The notes: generated by a model from the sequence alone, not told the origin. A stretch of 64,000 nucleotides of DNA from Crocinitomicaceae bacterium (GCA_024643725.1 JAHEMJ010000014.1:1-64000); one strand, 5' to 3'; positions 54,374-64,000 are shown, counted from the first letter of the stretch. Translations and numbers: made by a program.

Positions 54374-56032
54374 ATGGAGAGAATTTACCAACTTTTTTCG
54401 TTCGACGTCAAGGAGCCACTCATATTCACGCAACTTGATTTCTGGCTATTTTTCATTTTGGTGATGGTCATCTTCTCGGCAATTCACAAGCACTTCTTCG
54501 TGCGCAGCATCTTTTTGAGCGTCATCAGTTTGTTCTTTTATTTCAAGACTTCTGGATTATTCGTTTTGCTGCTGGGACTAACCTTAGTTGTCAATTATTT
54601 CTTCGGGACACGTGTTTCACTCGCCGAGAAAGATCGTTCAAAAAAATGGTATATCGCCTGCTCGGTCCTCTTTAATCTACTCTTGTTAGGTTACTTTAAA
54701 TATGCCTATTTCTTTACGGATTCCTTTAATCAGTTGTTCCATACGAAGTATGAAATCGTAAATCAGTTTGCTCTCTGGGGAAATGGATTCTTTGGAGCAG
54801 GAACCTTTGTCGACAAAATTCTCATTCCAGTTGGCGTATCCTTTTTTACCTTTCATAACATCAGTTATGTGGTGGACATTTACCGCAAAGAAATCAAATT
54901 AAGTAGTTTCTTCGACTACGCATTTTACGTGACTTACTTTCCACATTTGGTCGCAGGACCCATTGTTCGAGCAAGGGATTTCATTCCTCAAATCAATCAA
55001 CCATTTGTCCTAAATAAACAAGATTTTAGTTGGTCCTTGGTGCAAATTACAAAAGGCCTTTTCAAAAAAATTGTGTTGGCGGACTACATTGCCGTACATT
55101 TTATTGACAAGATTGCCGATTCACCAGAAGCCTATCCTGGATTTATCAGCGTCTTAGCTATGTGGGCTTACTCCTTACAGATTTATGGAGATTTCTCCGG
55201 ATATACCGACATCGCAATTGGCATCTCGCGTTTGATGGGATTCACGTTATTGGAAAACTTCAATTCCCCATACAAAGCTATTTCTGTTGCCGATTTTTGG
55301 AGAAGGTGGCACAAATCGCTCGGTTCCTGGTTACGCGATTACTTGTACATTCCTTTGGGTGGAAATCGTTCAGGTGGTATCGGAACATACATCGCCTCAA
55401 CAATCATTTTTGTCTTCCTGATTTTCATTACACAATGGTATGAATTGGTCTATGTTTACTTCGGACTCATGGCCTTATACTTCCTCTGTTGGCACTTTTT
55501 TCCCAAGTTTAAACATTACCTCAACCGTGATTTAAATTTGCTGATAACCATGGTCGTTGGAGGACTCTGGCATGGAGCGAGTGAGAATTTTGTCATTTGG
55601 GGAAGCATGAACGGACTCGCCTTGATTTTTTATCAGTATTGGAAGAAAATAAGTCCGTATGAGCAAAGTACATCATGGGGAATTCGCGCATGGCGCATCT
55701 TTCTTACCTTCAACTTTATTACGTTTACACGCATTTGGTTTCGCTTGGATGAAGCAGGTGAGCCATTAAAAATGATCGACCACATTTACCAACATTTCGA
55801 CTTTTCATGGAATGTATTCGTGAAAGTGCTGGAAACGTATCAAACCGTATTCTGGTTGATTTTGGTTGGATTTATTTTGCACTGGTTGCCACAGTCGTGG
55901 AAGGACAAAGGCACTTCCACATTTGCGAAGATTCCTTTTCTCTTTCAAGCATTGAGTATAGCGCTCAGTGTTTTTCTGATGTACCAAGCAATCTCAGATA
56001 CCTTTAAACCATTCGTGTACTTTCAGTTCTAA
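54374..56032 (+). CDS. MBOAT-family O-acyltransferase (AlgI-like)
   Basis: 552 residues, about ten or more membrane helices. Characteristic blocks: FFTFHNISYVVDIYR, PHLVAGPIVRARDFIPQ, ISVADFWRRWHKSLGSWLRDYLYIPLGG, and the catalytic-His region GGLWHGASENFVIWG. AlgI-type proteins move acetyl groups across the membrane to partners that acetylate polysaccharide or peptidoglycan. The two SGNH genes before it fit that role; the polymer is unknown. Its end overlaps a convergent small gene by 4 nt. Confidence 0.92.
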   Translation: MERIYQLFSFDVKEPLIFTQLDFWLFFILVMVIFSAIHKHFFVRSIFLSVISLFFYFKTSGLFVLLLGLTLVVNYFFGTRVSLAEKDRSKKWYIACSVLFNLLLLGYFKYAYFFTDSFNQLFHTKYEIVNQFALWGNGFFGAGTFVDKILIPVGVSFFTFHNISYVVDIYRKEIKLSSFFDYAFYVTYFPHLVAGPIVRARDFIPQINQPFVLNKQDFSWSLVQITKGLFKKIVLADYIAVHFIDKIADSPEAYPGFISVLAMWAYSLQIYGDFSGYTDIAIGISRLMGFTLLENFNSPYKAISVADFWRRWHKSLGSWLRDYLYIPLGGNRSGGIGTYIASTIIFVFLIFITQWYELVYVYFGLMALYFLCWHFFPKFKHYLNRDLNLLITMVVGGLWHGASENFVIWGSMNGLALIFYQYWKKISPYEQSTSWGIRAWRIFLTFNFITFTRIWFRLDEAGEPLKMIDHIYQHFDFSWNVFVKVLETYQTVFWLILVGFILHWLPQSWKDKGTSTFAKIPFLFQALSIALSVFLMYQAISDTFKPFVYFQF

Positions 56033-56292
56033 GCTGCTAGGTAGTAACTGAAGAAAAGTAAGTCCACTCCCACACAAACGATTCCTGCATAAGCAATCCA
56101 TTTCATGGGTGCAACAGCAAGCAACAAACTCAGCGTAAGCATCGTTGGAATCACAATGGCAATTAAAGCAAAGGTACTTTCCAATGCGCCCATTCCTACG
56201 GTAAGTCCACCTAAACAACCTACTACCAATAAAATAATGGCAATCCATCCAAAACGATTGAACTCCATTTCATTAATCAATTTATCAAACAT
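56029..56292 (-). CDS. small membrane protein, three transmembrane helices
   Basis: 87 residues: short polar N-terminus (MFDKLINEMEFNRFG) and three hydrophobic helices (about 16-34, 38-58 and 63-84) with small loops. No known family assigned. It converges on the MBOAT gene. Confidence 0.6.
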   Translation of the reverse strand: MFDKLINEMEFNRFGWIAIILLVVGCLGGLTVGMGALESTFALIAIVIPTMLTLSLLLAVAPMKWIAYAGIVCVGVDLLFFSYYLAA

Positions 56293-56410
56293 GGCATTTA
56301 TTTTTCTTCAAAATTCGTGGCTTTTGAGGGGGAAATAAATGAGATTAATTGTCAAAAAAGCTGATTTTTGTCAATAAAATCAAGCATCTTGAATTTAGTT
56401 GTCCAATTAC

Positions 56411-56442
56411 TTGACAAACGGGGTCTCGATGTCGTATCTTTG
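56411..56442 (+). promoter_or_regulatory. queA promoter, TTG-N21-TATCTTTG
   Basis: -33 TTG at 56411-56413 and exact -7 box TATCTTTG at 56435-56442, 21 bases apart. Good Bacteroidota match; the leader is about 33 nt. Confidence 0.75.
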
Positions 56443-56445
56443 CGC

Positions 56446-56464
56446 CCTACTTCATTTAAGTAGG
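56446..56464 (+). promoter_or_regulatory. hairpin at the 5' end of the queA leader
   Basis: 7-bp stem CCTACTT/AAGTAGG with a 5-nt loop, right at the predicted transcription start. It may stabilise the mRNA 5' end. It lacks the features of a preQ1 riboswitch. Confidence 0.4.
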
Positions 56465-56478
56465 TAAATACAGAGTTT

Positions 56479-57537
56479 ATGAGCAAAATGAAACTATCGG
56501 AGTTCGACTTCGAACTTCCAGAAGAGTTAATCGCCAATTATCCTACAGAAAATCGTGACGAATCGCGTTTGATGGTGATTCACCGTGAAACAGGAAAAAT
56601 TGAGCACAAATTATTCAAAGATGTCTTGGATTATTTCTCCGAAGGTGACGTAATGATCATGAACAACACGCGTGTATTTCCAGCTCGAATGTATGGAAAC
56701 AAAGAAAAAACTGGTGCGAAAATCGAAGTATTCTTGTTGCGTGAGTTGAACCGCGAAAGTTTACTTTGGGACGTTTTGGTTGATCCAGCGCGTAAAATCC
56801 GAATTGGAAACAAATTGTACTTTGGTGAAGACGATTCGTTGGTGGCTGAGGTCATTGATAACACCACTTCACGTGGACGTACATTGCGATTTTTGTTTGA
56901 TGGTCCTTACGAAGAATTCAAAGCAAAAATAACTGAACTAGGTGAAACACCCCTTCCGAAATACATCAAGCGCGAAGTTGAACCAGAGGATGAAGAGCGT
57001 TACCAAACTATTTTTGCGAAAGTAGAAGGAGCCGTTGCTGCGCCAACAGCCGGACTTCACTTCTCTCGTCAATTATTAAAAAGATTGGAGTTAAAAGGAA
57101 TTGATTTCGCTGAAGTTACCCTTCACGTTGGACTCGGCACTTTCCGTTCCGTAGAAGTGGAGGATTTAACGAAGCATAAAATGGATTCCGAACAAGCCAT
57201 CATACCGGAACAAGCGGCAGATATGGTGAACAACGCAAAACGCAAAAAACAACGCGTTTGTGCAGTGGGAACAACAGCCATGAGAGCGATTGAATCTTCT
57301 GTATCGACAGAAGGGTATTTGAAACCATTCGATGGTTGGACAAATAAATTCATTTTTCCTCCATACGAATTCAGCATTGCGGACAGTTTAATCACAAACT
57401 TCCACACGCCACTTTCTACCTTGTTGATGATGATTTCTGCTTTCGCAGGACATGAATTAATGATGCAAGCGTACCAAGAAGCAATCAAAGAAAAATACCG
57501 TTTTTACTCGTATGGCGATGCCATGTTGATTTTGTAA
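56479..57537 (+). CDS. queA: S-adenosylmethionine:tRNA ribosyltransferase-isomerase
   Basis: 352 residues. Adds the epoxycyclopentane group from SAM to preQ1 in tRNA, the penultimate queuosine step. Recognised by [14 protein letters not shown], the [24 protein letters not shown] region, and [12 protein letters not shown]. The start could also be the Met at residue 3. Single gene with its own promoter and a shared terminator. Confidence 0.96.
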   Translation: MSKMKLSEFDFELPEELIANYPTENRDESRLMVIHRETGKIEHKLFKDVLDYFSEGDVMIMNNTRVFPARMYGNKEKTGAKIEVFLLRELNRESLLWDVLVDPARKIRIGNKLYFGEDDSLVAEVIDNTTSRGRTLRFLFDGPYEEFKAKITELGETPLPKYIKREVEPEDEERYQTIFAKVEGAVAAPTAGLHFSRQLLKRLELKGIDFAEVTLHVGLGTFRSVEVEDLTKHKMDSEQAIIPEQAADMVNNAKRKKQRVCAVGTTAMRAIESSVSTEGYLKPFDGWTNKFIFPPYEFSIADSLITNFHTPLSTLLMMISAFAGHELMMQAYQEAIKEKYRFYSYGDAMLIL

Positions 57538-57560
57538 AATCGATCACATTTTTGATATAC

Positions 57561-57594
57561 AAAAAAAGAGAAGGCAACACCTTCTCTTTTTTTT
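57561..57594. terminator. bidirectional terminator between queA and tyrS
   Basis: 14-bp stem (A-run then GAGAAGG, pairing with CCTTCTC then a T-run) with a 5-nt loop. Works for both converging genes. Confidence 0.9.
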
Positions 57595-57610
57595 GTCATT
57601 CCTTTTATGC

Positions 57611-58891
57611 TTAATCTGCGATGATTAAGATATAGTTGTTCTTCTTTCCTTTTCCTAGCAACACATATTTGTCATTGATGAGTTGTGCTGGTTCAATGAT
57701 AAATTGCTCGTCTACCTTTTCTTTGTTGACAGAAATTGCATTTGCTTTCAACTCGCGACGTGCCTCGCCATTGGAGGATAAAAATCCAGTTTTAGCAGCC
57801 ATCGCATCGATGATACTGATTCCCGAACCAAAGTCAGAACGCGGAATAGTCGCTTGTGGAACACCTTCGAAGATGCTAAAGAAATCTTGTTCTGAAAGTG
57901 CTTTCAAGTCTTCTGATGTCGATTTTCCGAAAAGGATATTACTGGCGCTAATTGCCGTGCGAAGTGCTTCTTCACTATGAACACGAATCGTGATGTCCTC
58001 AGCTAAGGCTTTCTGTAAAACACGTAAGTGTGGTGCTTCCGCATGTTCTTTTTCCAACGCTTCTATTTCTTCACGTGTTTTCAAGGTGAAAATACGGATG
58101 AAATTGGCAGCATCTTCATCAGCTGCATTCAGCCAATATTGGTAAAATTGGTAAGGGGAGGTTTTCGCTGGGTCTAACCAAACATTTCCGCCTTCTGTTT
58201 TTCCGAATTTCGTGCCATCTGCTTTTTTAATCAATGGAGTTGTCACGGCATATGCTTCTCCTCCACCTTTGCGGCGAATCAATTCTGTTCCTGTGACAAT
58301 ATTTCCCCATTGGTCTGAACCACCCAATTGAACGACACATCCCTTGTGTTGATTCAAGTAATAGAAATCATAACCTTGAACCAACTGATAGGAAAATTCT
58401 GTAAAAGACATCCCCGTTTCCAAACGAGATTTCACAGAGTCCTTCGCCATCATGTAATTGACCGAAATGTGTTTCCCTACATCGCGAATAAACTCCAAAA
58501 AGCTCATGTTTCTAAACCAATCGATGTTGTTCACCATTTCAGCGGCATTCTCACCTTCGAAGTCCAAGAACTTTTCCAATTGGGCTTTCACACAAGCCAC
58601 ATTGTGTTGAAGTGTGGCGTCATCCAATAAATTTCGCTCTTGCGATTTTCCGGATGGATCTCCAACCATTCCTGTCGCTCCTCCCACTAATGCAAAGGGT
58701 TTATGTCCCGCTTTCTGAAAATGAACCAAGGTCATGATTTGAACCAAACTTCCGATGTGCAAGGAATCTGCTGTTGGATCAAATCCAATATAACCAGACG
58801 AACTTTTCTTTAATAGTGCTTCTTCTGTTCCGGGCATGATGTCGTGAATCATCCCCCTCCACTGTAATTCTTCGATAAAATTCGTTGGCAT
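57611..58891 (-). CDS. tyrS: tyrosyl-tRNA synthetase
   Basis: 426 residues. Class I synthetase: the HIGH motif appears as LHIGSL within [12 protein letters not shown], and the KMSKS loop as KFGKTEGG. Tyr-binding segments [11 protein letters not shown] and [12 protein letters not shown] are present. A C-terminal S4 RNA-binding domain ends the protein. One base downstream of gldA on the same strand. Confidence 0.97.
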   Translation of the reverse strand: MPTNFIEELQWRGMIHDIMPGTEEALLKKSSSGYIGFDPTADSLHIGSLVQIMTLVHFQKAGHKPFALVGGATGMVGDPSGKSQERNLLDDATLQHNVACVKAQLEKFLDFEGENAAEMVNNIDWFRNMSFLEFIRDVGKHISVNYMMAKDSVKSRLETGMSFTEFSYQLVQGYDFYYLNQHKGCVVQLGGSDQWGNIVTGTELIRRKGGGEAYAVTTPLIKKADGTKFGKTEGGNVWLDPAKTSPYQFYQYWLNAADEDAANFIRIFTLKTREEIEALEKEHAEAPHLRVLQKALAEDITIRVHSEEALRTAISASNILFGKSTSEDLKALSEQDFFSIFEGVPQATIPRSDFGSGISIIDAMAAKTGFLSSNGEARRELKANAISVNKEKVDEQFIIEPAQLINDKYVLLGKGKKNNYILIIAD

Positions 58892-58892
58892 C

Positions 58893-59792
58893 TTATTTTG
58901 TTAATTCTTTAAATACTTCTTCTAATGATTTTTGCTCGATGTTCAAGGTTAAAATCAACCAGTTTTGTTGCTGTGCGTATTGCGCTACTGATTTACGTAA
59001 ATCTTCCGTAGCAACAGATTCAATCAGCCAGCCTTTTTCCAAAGCTTCCACTTTACTCACATTTGGAATTTTACTCAACTGTGCTTTTGTTACCGCAGAA
59101 TCAAACTCCACATACACCGTCTGGTGCTCGAATTCTTGCTGTAAGGTTTTCGCTTTATCATCCGCAACGATTTGTCCCTTGGATAAGATAATCACACGGT
59201 CGCAAATCGCCTCGACTTCCTGCATGATGTGTGTTGAAAGCAATACGGTTTTTTGTTTACCAATTTGACGAATCAACTCGCGAATTTCCACCAATTGATT
59301 GGGGTCCAAGCCAGTGGTTGGCTCATCGAGGATCAATACTTCTGGATCGTGGATAATGGCTTGTGCCAATCCAACGCGTTGACGGTATCCCTTAGATAAA
59401 GCGCCGATTTTTTTATTCTGTTCGACGTCAAGTCCGACTGCATGCACCATTTCCGCTACGCGTGCTTTCAAGTTTTTCACCTTGTAAATACGCCCGACAA
59501 ATTCTAGGTATTCGCGCACGTACATGTCCACATAAAGCGGATTGTTTTCCGGTAAATAACCGATCATTTGACGCGTCTTCAACTCGTCCACATCGACTTT
59601 AATTCCGCCAATGTATACTTCACCTGAACTCGCAGGAATGTATCCGGTCATGATTTTCATGGTGGTCGATTTTCCAGCTCCATTTGGACCTAAAAAAGCG
59701 ACAATTTCACCTTTGTTCACAGAGAAACTTACATCCCGCACTGCGGCTTGTTCTCCATAATATTTAAAGAGGTTTTTTACTTCTATTGACAT
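58893..59792 (-). CDS. gldA: gliding motility-associated ABC transporter ATPase GldA
   Basis: 299 residues. ABC ATPase with Walker [10 protein letters not shown], the Q-loop [12 protein letters not shown], signature [14 protein letters not shown] and Walker [12 protein letters not shown]. Its length and C-terminal tail fit GldA, which pairs with the membrane proteins GldF and GldG; neither is in the window. A general ABC-2 exporter ATPase is the alternative. Directly precedes tyrS. Confidence 0.8.
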   Translation of the reverse strand: MSIEVKNLFKYYGEQAAVRDVSFSVNKGEIVAFLGPNGAGKSTTMKIMTGYIPASSGEVYIGGIKVDVDELKTRQMIGYLPENNPLYVDMYVREYLEFVGRIYKVKNLKARVAEMVHAVGLDVEQNKKIGALSKGYRQRVGLAQAIIHDPEVLILDEPTTGLDPNQLVEIRELIRQIGKQKTVLLSTHIMQEVEAICDRVIILSKGQIVADDKAKTLQQEFEHQTVYVEFDSAVTKAQLSKIPNVSKVEALEKGWLIESVATEDLRKSVAQYAQQQNWLILTLNIEQKSLEEVFKELTK

Positions 59793-59826
59793 CGCAAAGC
59801 GAAGTTAATAAAAATCAAGGACGTAT

Positions 59827-61272
59827 CTACTTTGTTGGTATTTTCCTTGAGAATACCGCATAGAAAAAGGCAAACAAGGTGATGCCCATTTGGGATTCTA
59901 GTGTGTCCTCGAATAGGAAGGTGACAAGTGCAATGATTCCGAAGATAAATCCAACAGACTGCTGCCATTTGAATTGTTGAACAATGAACTTCAATTGGAA
60001 GAACACAAAGAATAAAAAACCAAGGATTCCAAACGTCAAATAGTAGGTTAAATAGGAATTGTGTGCGCGCAATCTGCGTTCTGCGGTGAGCGGTGAATGA
60101 CGTACATCATACATTTCTTGCATGGCATCATCGACATCTCCGGTGCCTACGCCAATGATCCAATGGTTTTCAATAATTGCCCATGCATTTTTCCAATATT
60201 CAATGCGCTCCAAGATGGAATGTCCAGATGGATTCGAAGCGTGGTGAATTTGATAACGAATGTCCAATAATCTCGCTTGAATGCCGCCATACGTTTCATG
60301 TACATCCGCATAACCCCTTTCGATAAAACGGATGTCTTCTTTGCTTAATTGATTTACGCCAGACGCGTTCGCACACAAAGCTTTGGAGGACAAATACCTT
60401 TCCAAGGTGCTTCTGACCGGTTGCTTGCGTTGATCTAAGCTATCGTAATTCAAGATGGAGCGCTTGTTCCAAGCTGTTTCCATTTCGTCGTAGCGTTCGC
60501 TGCAAGGAACTGGATAATTCACTGGAAAGGATAAATTGTAAAAAAGTCCGATAACACTTCCCAAAACGGACACATAGCTCAAGATGAGTACCCAATACAA
60601 ACGCTTGATGTACAATAGAAAAGTGAGTAAGATCATCAATACAATTGCAACGGATATAATGCCGGATAACACTTGACTGTAAAAGGTATAAACGAGGAAG
60701 AAAACGGCTGCAAGCACATATGCATTTCTGTGTTTACGTTGGGTGTAGATGCGCTCCAAACAGAAGGCCAAGCCAATGCCAATTAAAATGCCATAGCGGA
60801 TGTGTGATCCGAACAAGGACATGTCCCGGATGTCAATTAAATGCAATTTTTCCGGGAAAAAGTGAAAGGCGATGAGGTTGATGACCGCCGTAATAACCAA
60901 GGTCAGTAAAAAGTAACGAATCAAACGTTGCCAACGTTTTGGACCAAGAATTGGATGAGATCCAACGATGATTGGAATCAGTAACAAGGATGTTTTCTTG
61001 CGTAAATCATCTAAGCCATAATCAACATTGCTGGTCCATAGAAATCCGAGGAGATGTAGGACATAAAACCCAAGAATAAACAAGATGAGTTTATTGTCCT
61101 TCAGTCGTTGCCAATATGCACTAAAGTTGGCTTCTAGAATCAGATTCAAGACACCCAACAACAATCCCATGGACATGAGAAACTTACTACAAACGACTCC
61201 TACAATGAAGAGTGCCAACACAAAAAAATGCAGGCGTTGATGGATGTTTGGGCCGAAGTAGCGTTTCAACAT
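59827..61272 (-). CDS. O-antigen ligase/polymerase-family membrane protein (Wzy_C)
   Basis: 481 residues with about ten membrane helices and a large periplasmic loop (about 250-400) containing ERIEYWKNAWAIIENHWIIGVGTGDVDD and RLRAHNSYLTYYL. This loop, with the conserved NSYL(T/H) and GxGTGD elements, is typical of the Wzy_C family. Probably ligates O-antigen or another glycan to its carrier; it may alternatively polymerise exopolysaccharide. 34 bp before gldA. Confidence 0.82.
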   Translation of the reverse strand: MLKRYFGPNIHQRLHFFVLALFIVGVVCSKFLMSMGLLLGVLNLILEANFSAYWQRLKDNKLILFILGFYVLHLLGFLWTSNVDYGLDDLRKKTSLLLIPIIVGSHPILGPKRWQRLIRYFLLTLVITAVINLIAFHFFPEKLHLIDIRDMSLFGSHIRYGILIGIGLAFCLERIYTQRKHRNAYVLAAVFFLVYTFYSQVLSGIISVAIVLMILLTFLLYIKRLYWVLILSYVSVLGSVIGLFYNLSFPVNYPVPCSERYDEMETAWNKRSILNYDSLDQRKQPVRSTLERYLSSKALCANASGVNQLSKEDIRFIERGYADVHETYGGIQARLLDIRYQIHHASNPSGHSILERIEYWKNAWAIIENHWIIGVGTGDVDDAMQEMYDVRHSPLTAERRLRAHNSYLTYYLTFGILGFLFFVFFQLKFIVQQFKWQQSVGFIFGIIALVTFLFEDTLESQMGITLFAFFYAVFSRKIPTK

Positions 61273-61285
61273 AGTTGCTTAACGC

Positions 61286-62926
61286 TTATTTCTTCAAAAT
61301 AGTGTTCAACTGAGTTGAATTTGTCAAAACTTCGATGGCTTTTTGAACCATGATATCGTTTTTCAAGGATGCCACCGTTCTTCCTTTTTGGAAATAATAC
61401 CGTGAAATGATCTCGTTTTCAAGCAACTCGGAAATTTCCGCCTTGAATTTCACCAAGTCGCGTTCCTTCGATGGCGTCACTTTGGAAATCATGTCCTCGT
61501 AATCTGCTTTGATCTCTTCAAAATACCCCTCTTTTTCAGCTGTTTCCTTCATTTTTTTCAAGGATTCTTCTGAAGCTGTTGTGTATTTAAAATCTTGAGC
61601 CAAGGCATATTTCTGAAAATCAGCATAGTCTGATTCCGATAAAGTAAATTCCTCTGCTGTTGCAATGGTCGGATGACTCAAGACATAATCTGTTGCGTAA
61701 TTGAAGATGCAATGGCTCGTCATCAAAACAGCAGTTAGACGACTATAATCTGGATTCTCAATTTTGACATCCGGCTCAATTCCTCTACCATCAATGACAT
61801 TGCGTCCATTTTTCGTTTGAAATGTTTTTAATAATGAATCGGGGATTTCCTTCGCTTTTGCATTGCTTTCTTTGTCGTAATACTCCAAGCGTTGCACACA
61901 GCGTCCGGAAGGCGTGTAGTATTTTGCAATGGTGATTTTGATTTTAGATCCGTATTTCAAGTCATATGTTCGTTGCACCAATCCTTTACCGAAACTTGTC
62001 TCACCAATGATTACTGCACGATCCAAATCCTGCAAAGCACCTGAAACAATCTCACTAGCTGAAGCTGATCCCCCGTCAATTAACACGACGAGTGGCATGT
62101 CCTGTACAAAGGGTTCTTCTAGGGTTGTGTACACGCGATTTTCTTCCTTCACTCGTCCTTTTGTCGTGACCACAACTTGGTTTTTTGGCACGAAGAAATT
62201 GACGATTTTCACTGCTTCTATGAGCAATCCACCGCCATTTCCGCGCAAATCAAGCACCAATTGTTTGGCGCCATCTGCTTGAAGTTTCTGAATGGCGTTT
62301 TTCACATCAGCCGAAGCAGTTTGTGTAAAGCTGTTTAACTTCACGTATCCCACTTCTCCTTTTAACATACCGAAATACGGAACATCCGGAATCTTGATTT
62401 CATCCCGAGCAATGGTGATTTTCTTTTTCCCTTCGCCTTTGCGCTCGATTTCTACTTCAATGCTTGTTCCTTTTGGACCTTTCAAGGCATCTGACACCTC
62501 ATCAGACGATTTTTTCGCCATGTTTTTTCCATCGATGCTTAAGATTTTATCTCCTGCTTTGATGCCGCTTTTCGCTGCCGGACAATTTTCGTACGGTTCC
62601 GCAATGTAGATGTAATCACCCATTTGACGAATCAAGGCACCGATTCCACCGTATTGACCAGTCGTCAATAAGCGGTAATCTTCAATGTTCGATTCGTGGT
62701 AATAAACGGTGTAAGGATCCAGTTCTTTTAACATGGCATCAATGGCCGTTTTTGCCAATTTTCCGTCCTGCGGTTCATCGACAAAGTACAAGTCTAAATG
62801 CTCGTATATTTGGTCCATGATTTCCAAGTTTTTCAAGGTCTCAAATCCGTTGGACTGTGTCCAAGCAGGTGTTAATCCCACACAAAACGTGGCAATCAAT
62901 AATAAGGCGTTCAGGCTATTCTTCAT
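61286..62926 (-). CDS. S41-family C-terminal processing peptidase with PDZ domain
   Basis: 546 residues: signal peptide (about 1-24), PDZ domain about 90-180 (IGALIRQMGDYIYIAEP ... GIKAGDKILSIDGKNM), then the tail-specific protease domain. The Ser nucleophile is in GGSASASEIV (around residue 291) and the Lys base in SFGKGLVQ. Acts in the periplasm on exported proteins. Its start overlaps the rnpA stop by 11 nt. The ctpA name is possible but not certain. Confidence 0.93.
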   Translation of the reverse strand: MKNSLNALLLIATFCVGLTPAWTQSNGFETLKNLEIMDQIYEHLDLYFVDEPQDGKLAKTAIDAMLKELDPYTVYYHESNIEDYRLLTTGQYGGIGALIRQMGDYIYIAEPYENCPAAKSGIKAGDKILSIDGKNMAKKSSDEVSDALKGPKGTSIEVEIERKGEGKKKITIARDEIKIPDVPYFGMLKGEVGYVKLNSFTQTASADVKNAIQKLQADGAKQLVLDLRGNGGGLLIEAVKIVNFFVPKNQVVVTTKGRVKEENRVYTTLEEPFVQDMPLVVLIDGGSASASEIVSGALQDLDRAVIIGETSFGKGLVQRTYDLKYGSKIKITIAKYYTPSGRCVQRLEYYDKESNAKAKEIPDSLLKTFQTKNGRNVIDGRGIEPDVKIENPDYSRLTAVLMTSHCIFNYATDYVLSHPTIATAEEFTLSESDYADFQKYALAQDFKYTTASEESLKKMKETAEKEGYFEEIKADYEDMISKVTPSKERDLVKFKAEISELLENEIISRYYFQKGRTVASLKNDIMVQKAIEVLTNSTQLNTILKK

Positions 62927-63320
62927 GTGTTAAATCAATTATTAATTTATCGAGTGCTTTTATCAATTTTTGTTCCAATTCAGCGTAGGGCATCCGTTCG
63001 TTGAACTGATAGATCAGCGCAAAATTGATTTTTTTATGGCAATCTGTCAAGTGTTTTTCCAACGGCGCTTTATTTAAACGCAGAATTTCACGGAGACAGC
63101 GTTTTACGTAATTCCGATCATGTGCATGTTTCATGCGCTTTTTGGGCACGGAAAACAGCACTTGAAAAGCATGTTCCATTTCCTCTTGCGTCTCCTGATA
63201 CATCAACGTGAGGGGATACGCTTTTAGTCTTTGTCCTTCGGCAAACAAACGATCAATGCGTTTTAAACTACACAGTTTATAGGCTTTACCGAGGGCAAAT
63301 TCTTTGGTCATGTTACTCAA
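62916..63320 (-). CDS. rnpA: ribonuclease P protein component
   Basis: 134 residues. Basic protein that helps RNase P RNA mature tRNA 5' ends. The RNA-binding signature appears at 69-78 as RNYVKRCLREIL; LLFSVPKK-like FQVLFSVPKKRMKHAHDRN precedes it. No rpmH neighbour; instead it sits upstream of the S41 protease. Confidence 0.93.
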   Translation of the reverse strand: MSNMTKEFALGKAYKLCSLKRIDRLFAEGQRLKAYPLTLMYQETQEEMEHAFQVLFSVPKKRMKHAHDRNYVKRCLREILRLNKAPLEKHLTDCHKKINFALIYQFNERMPYAELEQKLIKALDKLIIDLTHEE

Positions 63321-63599
63321 TTAGTGTTCGCTTGGAGATTCTGAGTCGAACAATTCCACGATTTCATAACGAAAATCCGTGAGTTTTTTCAAACTTCCCG
63401 CATCCTCATATCCTCCGGTAAAGTCCATGAGAAAACTTGCGTAAAGGGTTTTCATCGTACTTAAGCGCGGATGAACTTCCAATTTTTTATACACGCTACC
63501 CGAAAGAAAGCCTGGTTTTTCACCAAGTACCAATTTCGTTAAGGAATGAATGATTTCATTCGACAATTCAATCAATTCTTTTTCATCAAAGTGTGCCAT
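63321..63599 (-). CDS. hypothetical small protein upstream of rnpA
   Basis: 92 residues, helical and acidic, starting MAHFDEKELIELSNEIIHSL, no membrane helix or signal peptide. Not recognised. It starts at the one-base overlap with the previous gene and ends directly at rnpA, so it is part of the same operon. Confidence 0.65.
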   Translation of the reverse strand: MAHFDEKELIELSNEIIHSLTKLVLGEKPGFLSGSVYKKLEVHPRLSTMKTLYASFLMDFTGGYEDAGSLKKLTDFRYEIVELFDSESPSEH

Positions 63600-63970
63600 T
63601 ATTCTGAAAGTTTATTGTCGTCAATTTCTTCAAAATCATCAAAGGAATCATCCGATGGATTTTTTTTCGTGCCCATACTAGTGCGGACATTCACCATCGG
63701 TTTTCCAGAGATGATGAAATTCAAGGCATTGAGCATTTTGACAAACAATCCTGTCAAGAAGAAGAAACCAATGACTTTGAAAATAAATCCAATTAAGACC
63801 GTGTTTTCGATGTCCAAAATGCTGCGTTGAAACCATCGGGAAATTCCATTTTCAGAATACTGTGGAAAGAAAACGAATCCAACAAAGGCCATGGCGGAAA
63901 CCACGAGAAGTCCAATTTCCCAATTGCGATGGAAGGGAACATCATTCAATCCTTGAGTGAAATTTGTCAT
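63599..63970 (-). CDS. membrane protein with acidic tail, first gene of the rnpA run in view
   Basis: 123 residues: two membrane helices (about 18-34 and 57-80, FKVIGFFFLTGLFVKML), then a C-terminal acidic Ser/Asp-rich tail (DDSFDDFEEIDDN). Not recognised. The start overlaps a TGA in another frame (ATGA), suggesting an upstream gene that runs off the right edge of the window. Confidence 0.6.
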   Translation of the reverse strand: MTNFTQGLNDVPFHRNWEIGLLVVSAMAFVGFVFFPQYSENGISRWFQRSILDIENTVLIGFIFKVIGFFFLTGLFVKMLNALNFIISGKPMVNVRTSMGTKKNPSDDSFDDFEEIDDNKLSE

Positions 63971-64000
63971 GAGCTGAATGCGCTGTTCTTTTTGTTGTAA

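Noticed and set aside
56446-56464. Possible preQ1 riboswitch before queA
   Set aside because: The leader is only about 33 nt and shows a simple hairpin without the conserved preQ1-binding tail, so no riboswitch is called.

Overview
The window looks like chromosome of a Bacteroidota (Flavobacteriia) bacterium, most likely a Crocinitomicaceae/Fluviicola-type flavobacterium. Support from the sequence: many secreted proteins end in type IX secretion (T9SS) type A sorting domains and one in a type B (CHU_C) domain; a gldA-type gliding gene is present; promoters show the Bacteroidota -7 box TAnnTTTG, in the best cases with a -33 TTG; Shine-Dalgarno sequences are weak and leaders A-rich. Genes are dense, no gap exceeds about 250 bp, and I saw no tRNA, rRNA or CRISPR.

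Left part (1 to about 12.2 kb, visibly AT-richer, accessory in character). It opens with the first codons of an IS3-family transposase gene running off the left edge. A four-gene cassette follows: a small Cys-Pro protein, a polytopic membrane protein, a NarX-like histidine kinase and a LuxR-type response regulator. Next come two large T9SS-secreted proteins, then scattered defence- or toxin-like genes (PIN-domain protein, phospholipase-D-like nuclease, RES-domain NAD+-consuming enzyme) and small unknown or membrane proteins.

Middle part (12.2 to about 34 kb, core genome). On the minus strand lie a methyltransferase, an MbnP-like copper-protein gene with a T9SS tag, its MbnH/MauG-like di-haem partner, and mnmE. 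Then oligopeptidase B, a DUF4421 protein, a GH16 glycanase, an ALDH8-like aldehyde dehydrogenase, a MazG/degenerate-DEAD/unknown trio, a haem operon (hemA-hemC-hemD-acyltransferase) with hemJ nearby, a HAD phosphatase, methylmalonyl-CoA epimerase, and the ATP synthase operon atpB-E-F-H-A-G, which lacks atpD and atpC.

Right part (34 to 64 kb). The suf operon (sufA-B-C-D) converges on the atp operon at a shared hairpin terminator. Then a nidogen-domain T9SS protein, an alkaline-phosphatase-superfamily enzyme, urocanate hydratase, a CUB/P-domain type B T9SS protein, a split transketolase with a VWA-domain gene between its halves, a YyaL/SSP411-type thioredoxin-fold protein, an SGNH-SGNH-MBOAT O-acetylation-like cassette, queA, and a tight minus-strand run of unknown-unknown-rnpA-S41 protease-O-antigen ligase-gldA-tyrS.

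The most interesting observations are: a GTTCAA/TTGAAC palindrome at the same place in the leaders of the aldehyde dehydrogenase and hutU genes; four genes whose -7 box sits 4-5 nt before the start codon, suggesting leaderless mRNAs; the MbnP-MbnH pair outside any methanobactin context; the VWA gene inside the transketolase operon; a strong hairpin after atpE; and the uncharacterised sensory cassette at 0.7-3.2 kb.
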